Source of the DNA: JADHMP01 sp016779985
GTDB taxonomy: Bacteria > Bacteroidota > Bacteroidia > Flavobacteriales > Flavobacteriaceae
NCBI GenBank assembly: GCA_016779985.1
Contig: JADHMP010000006.1
Location: 1 to 64,000, forward strand
Length of the DNA: 64,000 nucleotides
Direction of reading: 5' to 3'
In this document: in pieces, positions 1 through 6,786 of the stretch
How positions within the stretch are numbered: position 1 is the stretch's first letter
Layout: each line of letters begins with the position of its first letter
Position numbers and translations under genes: made by a program
The notes under the pieces: model-generated
Database searches by the model: none
What the model was told of the DNA's origin: nothing
The model's input: the letters and a program-made list of their open reading frames with translations, nothing else

Positions 1-644
1 AAATTATCCCATGCTTTTTCATGTTCATTTTGGCTGTATTTTGAGGGTAATTTACTATGCCCTCCAAATGCTCCTTTAAAATCTCTAAAACCTTGAACTA
101 CCCATGCATTTCCCCCTGACGTATGGTGATGTCCAGCAGTAAAATTACCTGCAAATGTTAGCCTGTCTGGCTTGTTGTATTTAGAATTATATTTTTCATA
201 AGCATCAAGCCATTTATCATAGTCATTAACTTGTAAAGAATAAATTCTTTGAATAGGAAATTCGTCTGGATTTCCATTTGCATATGCAGCATCAATTTCT
301 CCCATAAACGCGTTATGGCCTTTAATATGGTTTCCCATTTTTTCAAGAAAAAGCATCCATGCATCATTTGGGGGTGATGAATATTGATTAGACATAGCGT
401 CTAAACTACCATTAAATAAAATTTGATGACTAAAATTCCAATCAGGATCTTTGAAATGATTTTCAAAAAGTGCTACTGTAACGCCCTCAGCTAGACTGTA
501 TTTACTAAAGTATTCATTGAATAATTTTAGAACTAATTCTTCACTCCCTGGATTAACATCAAACTGATATGCTGTCCAATAACCGATTTGAGCCTGAGCA
601 GACAAACAGACTGCGAGAAACGTTGTTAAAAAAAATTTTTTCAT
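1..644 (-). CDS. Secreted protein of unknown function, 3' end outside window
   Basis: The frame is open from an ATG at 644 to the window edge (214 codons seen), so the C-terminus is missing. The N-terminus MKKFFLTTFLAVCLSAQAQ is a Sec signal peptide with an AQA cleavage site. The mature part reads as two similar alpha/beta halves, each starting with a beta strand followed by a helix ('YWTAYQFDVNPGSEELV' and 'RIYSLQVNDYDKWLDAY'). That resembles a duplicated ferredoxin-like (dimeric alpha-beta barrel) fold, but this is an impression and not a family assignment. The leader just upstream (TATTATTAA followed by an A/T-rich stretch and ATGAAAAAA) is nearly the same as the leader of the gene ending at 2610, so the two are probably distant paralogs. 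No function is assigned. Confidence 0.75.
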   Translation of the reverse strand, partial: MKKFFLTTFLAVCLSAQAQIGYWTAYQFDVNPGSEELVLKLFNEYFSKYSLAEGVTVALFENHFKDPDWNFSHQILFNGSLDAMSNQYSSPPNDAWMLFLEKMGNHIKGHNAFMGEIDAAYANGNPDEFPIQRIYSLQVNDYDKWLDAYEKYNSKYNKPDRLTFAGNFTAGHHHTSGGNAWVVQGFRDFKGAFGGHSKLPSKYSQNEHEKAWDN

Positions 645-712
645 TTTAATTGATTTATGATTAATAATACCTCTAATATATAGAGAATGAGATTTATTTC
701 AAAACAGTACAA

Positions 713-844
713 ACTTTCCACAAACAACACCCCCCTAAAAACCGCAACAACAGGGATCTTTGGTTAGAGCAATGATATCAATGGATATAGGGGACTTGGG
801 TTGGAGGCATTGGTATAAAAGAAAAACCCTCCACTGGGGAGGGT
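713..844. repeat. Intergenic repeat, copy A
   Basis: About 130 bp that align with 2460-2600. Shared blocks are a TCCACAAA start, CAACACCC followed by CTAAAAA, a GG(A)ATCT(A)GGTTA middle, and a nearly identical end, ATTGGTRTAAAAGAAAAA plus the CCCTCC hairpin. Both copies lie directly downstream of minus-strand genes, so the repeat includes their transcription terminator and about 110 bp beyond it. No open reading frame is conserved between copies. Confidence 0.6.
822..844 (-). terminator. Rho-independent terminator of the NTF2-like gene
   Basis: The stem CCCTCC / GGAGGG (827-832 and 838-843) encloses a 5-base loop. Read on the minus strand it is followed by a T run (complement of 822-826). 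It lies 23 bp past the stop codon of the NTF2-like gene ending at 867. Confidence 0.8.
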
Positions 845-866
845 AATATAAATTTATTTTAGAATT

Positions 867-1328
867 TTAATAAGAAAATTCTGCGGATACTTCTGCTTTA
901 GCTCTCTTGTAAACGTTGATCTTTTTAATCTTTCCATCGACAAACAAAATATCGTGTACATTATGTTCAAAAATTGGATTCCCGTCGGCATCAACATCAG
1001 TATAGTCATTACCAGTTGTAAGCCATTGTTCAATTACTCCATCTTTATTTTTTGCTGCATTAGCGATCATCCATTTTACTTCCCATTTAGGAGAGGACGT
1101 TTTAAACCAATTATCAAGTATTTCTATATGAGAGGAATTACCTTTAACAACACTCCCATCAGCAGTATATCCCTCCCAGTCTACTGCATTGATTTCAGCA
1201 ATCTTATTCAAGTTTCTATCATTATGTGCTTGAATGTAATCCAGCCATAAGGTTTGATTCGAAAGTTCTCCTGGTATAATTGGAGTCATCATCGATGTCC
1301 CTTCCATTAGGGCAGAGCCAATTGCCAC
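867..1328 (-). CDS. NTF2/SnoaL-like lipoprotein, start codon unclear
   Basis: The body resembles the SnoaL/NTF2-like fold: a helix 'LWLDYIQAHNDRNLNKIAEI', then 'DWEGYTADGSVVKGNSSHIEILDNWF' and C-terminal strands 'EHNVHDILFVDGKIKKINVYKR'. Such domains bind or convert small ligands; no substrate can be named. The first ordinary start in frame is a GTG at 1328. The coding frame clearly continues upstream to about 1433 and there encodes a lipoprotein signal ending ...KGFFIISC-Q (lipobox IISC) before a KAKKSPS linker. The only candidate at the head of that extension is an ATT at 1433-1431, directly after an in-frame TAA. Either a rare ATT start is used, or an ATG was lost by mutation or sequencing error. 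The CDGSH peptide gene ends 20 bp upstream of the extension. Confidence 0.7.
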   Translation of the reverse strand: MAIGSALMEGTSMMTPIIPGELSNQTLWLDYIQAHNDRNLNKIAEINAVDWEGYTADGSVVKGNSSHIEILDNWFKTSSPKWEVKWMIANAAKNKDGVIEQWLTTGNDYTDVDADGNPIFEHNVHDILFVDGKIKKINVYKRAKAEVSAEFSY

Positions 1329-1452
1329 TTCAGACGGAGATTTTTTAGCTTTTTGGTCTTGAGGAATTTGACAACTAATTATAAAAAAGCCTTTAGAAAT
1401 TATTCCAAAGGCTATAACCGTAAACCAATTAATAAATTATTTAATAATTAGT

Positions 1453-1533
1453 TTACCCCTTAAGGTGAGAACCATCACAATACCCCTCAGGATTTAGTGT
1501 GTTCCCACATCCGCATTTTGGTTTATTTTTCAT
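1453..1533 (-). CDS. 26-residue CDGSH-type iron-sulfur peptide
   Basis: An ATG at 1533 opens a 26-codon frame containing CGCGNT, then NPEGYCDGSH. CDGSH iron-sulfur domains bind a 2Fe-2S cluster with three Cys and one His in the pattern C-x-C-x2-(S/T)-x3-P-x-C-D-G-(S/A/T)-H. Here all four ligands and the C-D-G-S-H core are present, but the stretch between the second and third Cys is one residue longer and the Pro is shifted. The peptide consists of almost nothing except the motif. It has no signal peptide. It lies just upstream of, and in line with, the NTF2-like lipoprotein gene. Such minimal peptides are easily missed by gene callers. Coding status is inferred from the motif alone. Confidence 0.6.
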   Translation of the reverse strand: MKNKPKCGCGNTLNPEGYCDGSHLKG

Positions 1534-1794
1534 ATCAAATATTTTTTACAAATGTACATACAACATTTGTATATACAAATTAATATATAAAAAATTGATG
1601 GCATTAATTCAATACCATTTAATGGTTTGATTAATCTTGTTTTTTCAATTCAATAGGATATCGTTAATGATTTTTTTTAATTCATTGTTGGACGAATCAG
1701 ACACAGTAAAAAAGATTAACAGTAATGTAAAATGGTGATTTAGTTTTCTAATTATGCTCTTTTTTTATACCATTTAATTCATTTATATTTATAA

Positions 1795-1968
1795 ATGAAA
1801 TTTTTAGAAAAATATTACCCAATACTTTTAGCTTTTTTAAGTTTTCTCTATTCAATTTATCTATGGTTTTCGGGACAACAACTTGAGGGACTCTACGTTG
1901 GTTTGTGGCCTGTTACTATATTAGGTTTTGCAATTGCAATTAGACAAAGAAGAAAAAATTCAAATTAA
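1795..1968 (+). CDS. Small two-helix membrane protein (57 aa)
   Basis: An ATG at 1795 opens a 57-codon frame. A first hydrophobic segment spans about residues 9-25 and a second about residues 34-49, with a loop rich in Gly and Gln and a positively charged tail (RQRRKNSN). This fits a two-pass inner-membrane protein with both ends in the cytoplasm. It lies in an otherwise gene-poor stretch and is followed 6 bp later by a second tiny membrane protein on the same strand. No family was recognised. Confidence 0.55.
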   Translation: MKFLEKYYPILLAFLSFLYSIYLWFSGQQLEGLYVGLWPVTILGFAIAIRQRRKNSN

Positions 1969-1974
1969 GGGATT

Positions 1975-2088
1975 ATGAATAATAAAGTTATGTTTATTAT
2001 TGGTTGTGTGATCTTTTTAATTTATATCTACTTTTATTTTAGAATTGTATTGAGACAAAAGTTCTTTAAAAAAAAAAATGATATTTAA
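1975..2088 (+). CDS. Single-helix membrane peptide (37 aa)
   Basis: An ATG at 1975, 6 bp after the stop of the 57-aa membrane protein, opens a 37-codon frame. Residues 5-22 form one transmembrane helix (VMFIIGCVIFLIYIYFYF), followed by a basic tail with RQKFFKKK. The spacing suggests co-translation with its upstream neighbour. No homology was recognised; the amino-acid pattern (clean hydrophobic helix, positive-inside tail) is the only support. Confidence 0.45.
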   Translation: MNNKVMFIIGCVIFLIYIYFYFRIVLRQKFFKKKNDI

Positions 2089-2575
2089 ATCATCGGCATA
2101 TCCTCTTCGTTAAGTTCAGGGAAGTTTTTTGTGTTAATAACCTTGAAATTACCCTAATCATTGAATTCGCTAAATAGTTGTAGAATGCATAAAGCTGTAA
2201 ATCAAAGGTAATCCAGCTAACAACTACCCCTAATTTTGAAACCTGTCTTGCTCATAATAAAGTAATAAAACAACCATTGGCTAAAAAGCTATTGGATCTT
2301 TCTGAAAAAGAAACTGGTGGTACATCGAATATCTAAATTAGTAGTAGGCAATACTCTTAAATAGTACATTCTTATTTTGACTGTTTAAGGACTTCCCAAC
2401 CAGAATACCCATCTGTGAACAAATTCAACTCATTGGGCGTTGGCTAGTTCTCTATCACCTATCCACAAATTTCCAAAAACAACACCCTCTAAAAATGATT
2501 ACAAAGGAATCTAAGGTTATGGCAATAATTTAAATGAATTAGAAGGGGTTTGGATTGTAACCATTGGTGTAAAAG
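2089..2575. other. Gene-poor stretch with possible decayed coding remnants
   Basis: No intact gene is visible. Two short pieces read like protein. On the plus strand, 2223-2336 ends in KKLLDLSEKETGG and a stop. On the minus strand, about 2431 to 2372 reads LNLFTDGYSGWEVLKQSK and a stop, with an in-phase-broken continuation upstream. The right end (2460-2575) belongs to the intergenic repeat shared with 713-844. Confidence 0.4.
2223..2336 (+). pseudogene. Possible C-terminal remnant of a short-chain dehydrogenase
   Basis: The frame ends with KQPLAKKLLDLSEKETGG and a TAA. The pattern 'AKKLWELSEKLTG' near the C-terminus is common in short-chain dehydrogenase/reductases of the protochlorophyllide-reductase-like group. 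No start codon, Rossmann motif or upstream continuation is present. This is a weak call based on one short resemblance. Confidence 0.2.
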
Positions 2576-2600
2576 AAAAACCCTCCACTGGGGGAGGGTT
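2460..2600. repeat. Intergenic repeat, copy B
   Basis: Second copy of the repeat at 713-844, again downstream of a minus-strand gene and again ending in the CCCTCC/GGAGGG hairpin. It is slightly longer than copy A because of small insertions in the middle. See copy A for the shared blocks. Confidence 0.6.
2576..2600 (-). terminator. Rho-independent terminator of the 252-aa secreted protein gene
   Basis: The stem CCCTCC / GGAGGG (2581-2586 and 2593-2598) with a T run on the minus strand (complement of 2576-2580). It lies 10 bp past the stop of the gene ending at 2610. Confidence 0.8.
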
Positions 2601-2609
2601 TATTTAAAT

Positions 2610-3368
2610 TTAATTAAAACTACTCGCAATTTCAGTCCACATTTCAGATTTTCCTCCCACTTGAGATAAATTCCATTTATTTTTTTGTGATTCTTCAAAC
2701 CATTTTTGAACCAATGGGTCCATAGTCTCATTATATAGTGAGCCTTCAAGCATTTGTTCCATTGTTGCATAACCATCAAAAGAAATACCATTATACATTT
2801 GTGGCTTTCCATCGTCCCACTCACCGTTTGAAATTAATGTTGCAAATCCCCAATTCATTCCGTTTTCTTCATTTTGAGCTTTTTTAACAACCATTTCTCC
2901 CCAAGACTTATTGTGGTTTATATAATTTGAGATATTGTTGAATTTGTGATAGTTTATTTTCCAATATTTTGATGGCTCTTTATCATTTACTGCCATTTGA
3001 GCTTGATAAATATAAATAGGACCTGTAGTTTTTGTTTTAAATGAATTTCCCTCTGGCCATTTTAATCCTAATTTTTTTAAATTCTCTTCAGTCCAAATTT
3101 GCGGATCGACTCTTTGTTCAACACTATTGAAATGATGTAGAAAAATAAATTTATTTCCTGATGTTACAGACCTAAGACATTGCCATCCTGCCCATTCATT
3201 GTTTTTGACTCCTAATACTGCCAATTTTTTATGGAAATCCTTTTGCAACTTTATAAAATCATCAATGTTCCCCGAAACTTCCATTTCGTGAATTTGAAAT
3301 AACCAAACATCTTCTTGTGCAAAAAGTATTGAGATGTTAAAAATAAATAGTAATGCTAATTTTTTCAT
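2610..3368 (-). CDS. Secreted protein of unknown function (252 aa)
   Basis: The N-terminus MKKLALLFIFNISILFAQ is a Sec signal peptide. The mature chain is soluble, aromatic-rich and repeats a strand-helix pattern: 'DVWLFQIHEMEVSGNIDDFIKLQKDF' near the start, 'KYWKINYHKFNNISNYINHN' in the middle. This resembles the partial secreted protein at the left edge of the window, with which it also shares the sequence of its 5' leader and the repeat downstream. A duplicated alpha/beta-barrel fold is my best guess; no enzymatic motif is seen. The periplasm or cell surface is the likely location. The gene is a single unit, bounded by its own terminator. Confidence 0.8.
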   Translation of the reverse strand: MKKLALLFIFNISILFAQEDVWLFQIHEMEVSGNIDDFIKLQKDFHKKLAVLGVKNNEWAGWQCLRSVTSGNKFIFLHHFNSVEQRVDPQIWTEENLKKLGLKWPEGNSFKTKTTGPIYIYQAQMAVNDKEPSKYWKINYHKFNNISNYINHNKSWGEMVVKKAQNEENGMNWGFATLISNGEWDDGKPQMYNGISFDGYATMEQMLEGSLYNETMDPLVQKWFEESQKNKWNLSQVGGKSEMWTEIASSFN

Positions 3369-3460
3369 TTTAAATATTTTATAGTTAATAATACTTCTAA
3401 AATATACAGATAAGGTTACAAATCAAATTCCGTCTAGCTTTTAAATAAAAAAACTGTATT

Positions 3461-3510
3461 CTAAAACCCATGCCTCTTTTATTGGATTGGGCATGTCTGA
3501 AAGGTTTTAG
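3461..3510. repeat. Two-block inverted repeat in a 328-bp gap
   Basis: The outer arms CTAAAACC (3461-3468) and GGTTTTAG (3503-3510) and the inner arms CATGCC (3469-3474) and GGCATG (3490-3495) form a hairpin with a 15-base loop and a one-sided bulge of seven bases. It lies between the stop of the DUF285/cupredoxin gene and the start of the 252-aa secreted protein gene. It lacks the T run of a terminator. The rest of the gap (3369-3696) shows no gene. Confidence 0.45.
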
Positions 3511-3696
3511 GATTCAAAGCTTCAAAAAAGTATTTGATTATTCTGTTATATTTTGCATTCGCACAAGATTGTAGAACAATTACAACCCGTATAAAAGCCA
3601 ATCGCCTATTTTTTGAATTGGATTTAGTATAGTCCAAAAAATGAATTATACAGCAATAAGAAAACCGTTGGACTCTGTTAGTCTAAATAATTATTG

Positions 3697-5787
3697 TTAT
3701 TGAATTGTGATTGTTCCGGACATTTCTTCATGGAGTGAACATTGATAATAGTAGGTCCCTTTTGCTTCGGGTGTGAAGCTCATAATATGATTTGTAGAAC
3801 CGTTTTTAGTGATCCCAAACCCTCTTATCATATTTTCTGTTCCTGCACCAGCAACATATTTAAGATAAAATGGATGATCAGGTGTATTGATGGCAAATAT
3901 AATTGTATCCCCTAAATTAAAAGTTAAATCAAGATCATCGCCTGATACATAGCCATTCCTATCTGTTCCATGCAAAGTGAAATCTGTGTTACTAGAAGAA
4001 GACACTTCAATACTGTAAGATGCTGCACCATTTTTATAAGGGCAAGATCCCCAATTAGGTTTGTTTTCGCTTAGCAGTGATGACGAGTAATCAAACCCAG
4101 AGGGTTCGCTAAAAATTTCGCTAACGCACCAATTTGATAGATCTTGATTAAAAAGAGTGGTCCCCCAAAACATGTAGATCATATTTGTGACATTATTAGT
4201 ATTCCAACTGCTAATATCTTGATTGAAAGCAGATGCATCTCTAAAAGCACCCTCCATGTTGTTCACATCACTAGTGTTCCAACTACCAATATATTGATTA
4301 AAAGCTTTAGCACCTCTAAACATTTGATTCATATCAAATACTTCTGAAAGATTCCACTTGCCAATATTTTGATTAAAACTAGTCGCTTCAAAAAACATAG
4401 ATCCCATATTTACAACATTAGAAGTATCCCAACCCCCTATGTCTTGATTAAAAGCTGAAGCTCCTGCGAACATACTATTCATGATAGTTACGCTTGAGGT
4501 GTCCCAATCTCCAATAGCTTGGTTGAATGAAGAGGCATCCTTAAACATAGATTCCATATCTACTACCTTTGAAGTATCCCATTCCCCAATAGCTTGATCA
4601 AAATTAGTGGCTCCATAAAACATATAAATCATATTGGTAACGTTTGACGTATCCCAATTTCCTATATTTTGATTAAACGCAGAAGCACCATAAAACATAC
4701 TATTTAAGTTGGTTGCATTTGAAATGTCCCAATTCCCAATATCTTGATTGAATGAAGAAGCACCATAAAACATTAACTCTATATCTTCTACACTTGATAT
4801 ATCCCAACTGCCTACATCTTGATTGAATGAAGTTGCTTCATAAAACATCCATCCTATATCTATCACATTCGTGGTATCCCAGTTTCCAATATCTTGGTTA
4901 AAGGCATGAGCTCTAAGGAACATTCTATCAAATTTAGTGACCTTTGACACATCCCAATTTCCTATATCTTGATCAAAAATAGTGGCAGATTCAAACATAC
5001 TGGTCATATTAGTAACATTGGAAGTATCCCAACTTCCTATGTCTTGATTAAATGAAGTATTCTCTAGAAATAATCTTTGCATATCAGTAACTTTTGTGGT
5101 CACAACCTTAGTAAGATCTTCTCCATCATTAATCATTCTTTTCAATAAATTGTCATTAACAATAGTGTAATCAACCCCATTTAAAGTATATGTCTCTCCA
5201 GTTAGAACAAAATCATTTGCTTTTATTGTAATCCCGTTGCTATCTAAATAAATAGGGTCCAATTGTTCAAAAATTGCAGTAATATTTTTTGGTTCGGTAA
5301 TACTTATCTCAATTGGGTTTTCGACACCTTCGTAATCTCCACTCCAACCAACAAAGCCCCATTCTTTTGAGGGAGAAGCCGTCAATTGTATCACACTTCC
5401 TGAATTATACTCGGTCGATTTTTCGGTAGCTATCACTTCTTCTTGGATAGTTCCTTCTCCTTCTACACTAACTGTTAGTTTATATTTTCGTTTCTCAAAA
5501 TTAGCCGTAATAGAAAGATTTGAATTAGCTATGATGGTGAGCGGATTATCAGTTGAGCTGGTTCCTGTCCATCCAGCAAAGAGATATTCCTCATTTGGGG
5601 TGGCGGTAATTGTTAGTGAAACTCCAGATGCTATTGACCCTCCAGAGGTAGTAACAGAACCTCCTTCTGAGGCAGAAGCGGTGATATCATAATAAACAAT
5701 TTGAACTGCACTATCGTCTTCAAGTGCGTCTTTTTTGCAGGTGCTAAGAAAAAAAAGAGTTACCAAAAGGGGAAGAAGCTTTTTCAT
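3697..5787 (-). CDS. Surface lipoprotein: B-repeat, 13 DUF285 repeats, C-terminal cupredoxin
   Basis: MKKLLPLLVTLFFLSTC is a lipoprotein signal (Cys17). Residues 30-175 hold two List_Bact_rpt/InlB B-repeat-like domains ('TITATPNEEYLFAGWTG', 'LTASPSKEWGFVGWSG'). Residues 246-570 are thirteen DUF285 (BspA-type) repeats of exactly 25 residues with the pattern FNQDIGxWDTSxVxxMxxMF. The last ~100 residues are a blue-copper domain: His638 (DHPF) and Cys683-x2-His686-x2-Met689 give the full type 1 copper ligand set. DUF285 repeats are found in surface and adhesion proteins; joining them to a copper site is unusual. The protein is probably displayed at the outer membrane. It appears to be a single-gene unit. 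Function is unknown; surface electron transfer or copper binding are possibilities. Confidence 0.88.
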   Translation of the reverse strand: MKKLLPLLVTLFFLSTCKKDALEDDSAVQIVYYDITASASEGGSVTTSGGSIASGVSLTITATPNEEYLFAGWTGTSSTDNPLTIIANSNLSITANFEKRKYKLTVSVEGEGTIQEEVIATEKSTEYNSGSVIQLTASPSKEWGFVGWSGDYEGVENPIEISITEPKNITAIFEQLDPIYLDSNGITIKANDFVLTGETYTLNGVDYTIVNDNLLKRMINDGEDLTKVVTTKVTDMQRLFLENTSFNQDIGSWDTSNVTNMTSMFESATIFDQDIGNWDVSKVTKFDRMFLRAHAFNQDIGNWDTTNVIDIGWMFYEATSFNQDVGSWDISSVEDIELMFYGASSFNQDIGNWDISNATNLNSMFYGASAFNQNIGNWDTSNVTNMIYMFYGATNFDQAIGEWDTSKVVDMESMFKDASSFNQAIGDWDTSSVTIMNSMFAGASAFNQDIGGWDTSNVVNMGSMFFEATSFNQNIGKWNLSEVFDMNQMFRGAKAFNQYIGSWNTSDVNNMEGAFRDASAFNQDISSWNTNNVTNMIYMFWGTTLFNQDLSNWCVSEIFSEPSGFDYSSSLLSENKPNWGSCPYKNGAASYSIEVSSSSNTDFTLHGTDRNGYVSGDDLDLTFNLGDTIIFAINTPDHPFYLKYVAGAGTENMIRGFGITKNGSTNHIMSFTPEAKGTYYYQCSLHEEMSGTITIQ
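4078..5052 (-). repeat. Tandem 75-bp coding repeat (13 units)
   Basis: Thirteen in-frame 75-bp units encode the 25-residue DUF285 repeats. Each begins with the codons for F-(N/D)-Q. Units differ at many silent and replacement sites, so the array is old, yet no unit differs in length. Such arrays can change copy number by recombination. Confidence 0.9.
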
Positions 5788-5954
5788 GTTTTAATTGAAT
5801 TTAACAACAAGTTACTTATTTTTAAAATATCTATGGATTTTAAAGTGCTGCAAAGTCTAATTTCAATATGATCTTTGGCTTTTATAATTTAAGATTCAAT
5901 TTAGTTTATATTCATTTACTTTCCCTTTTCAAAAAAGATTTACACATCCCGTTT

Positions 5955-6647
5955 TTATTTTTTGCTTAATTCTAGTTCAATTTGTGTTTTTAATTCACTA
6001 ATTCGTTCAATGGCTTGTTTGGCAAAAAAGTCATATATGGCCAATGAAAAAAGTTGATTATTAAGTTGATTCCTTATTTCTAAATCCCTTTTCATTCCTT
6101 GAAACACTCCAATATTATAGTAAATCTTTCTATAAGGGCTATTTTTTGATTCTCTTTTTACCGAGTCAATTTTATATTTCTTTTCTGTATAGTCAACAAA
6201 TTTCCAATACATCATTTCATCTTGTCTCGATTGGTCAATAAGAACGGAATAACTCCATGAATAGAAATTATTTAACGCATTAAATAGCTTTTTATCCCTT
6301 ATAAACTCAATAGACCCTGTAGCCACCATCGAATTATAATTTGACTTATTCCCAACAAAACCAAAATATCTACGTATTCCATTTAAGGTGTTATTATTGA
6401 TTTTTTGGTCTTCTTCTAAAAATTGAAAAATACTTGCTTCTCTACTTTTTACTGTTAATGTAATGTTGTTAAAAATGATCTTATCTGCGTCTATGTCACT
6501 TAAGACTCCAACCAGTCCCGCATTTTTCAATTCAATCTTCTCCCGCTCATTTAAAAGATCTTGAATGTAAAATGAAATGGTCACAGAAAAAATAATAACA
6601 AATATTTCGAAGAGATATCTAAAAGCTACTTTGTTCATTGTTTTCAT
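5955..6647 (-). CDS. DUF6090-like membrane-anchored protein
   Basis: One N-terminal transmembrane helix (about residues 8-28, RYLFEIFVIIFSVTISFYIQDLLNE) is followed by a charged helical domain. The arrangement 'FEIFVIIFSVTISFYIQDLLNERE' matches the start of DUF6090 proteins of Bacteroidota, which usually read 'GEIvLVviGILIAlqINNWNE'. The rest is about 200 residues of helices with conserved 'MVATGSIEFIRDKKLFNALNNFYSW'. The function of the family is unknown. The gene stands alone, 139 bp upstream of the DUF5916 gene's stop codon on the same strand. Confidence 0.7.
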   Translation of the reverse strand: MKTMNKVAFRYLFEIFVIIFSVTISFYIQDLLNEREKIELKNAGLVGVLSDIDADKIIFNNITLTVKSREASIFQFLEEDQKINNNTLNGIRRYFGFVGNKSNYNSMVATGSIEFIRDKKLFNALNNFYSWSYSVLIDQSRQDEMMYWKFVDYTEKKYKIDSVKRESKNSPYRKIYYNIGVFQGMKRDLEIRNQLNNQLFSLAIYDFFAKQAIERISELKTQIELELSKK

Positions 6648-6786
6648 TATGATTGATTTATGGCTTTTTTAAAAATAAGAATAATCCTACAGTTTCGGAT
6701 CGCTTTCTATTTAAACTGGATTTTTAAATTAGAGCATTAAATGATTTTTGAGGTGGCAAACGGATGCATCCAAAAAAAAATCACTC

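Noticed and set aside
4078..5052. CRISPR-like array
   Set aside because: The 75-bp periodicity is a coding DUF285 repeat in frame; there are no spacers and no cas genes.
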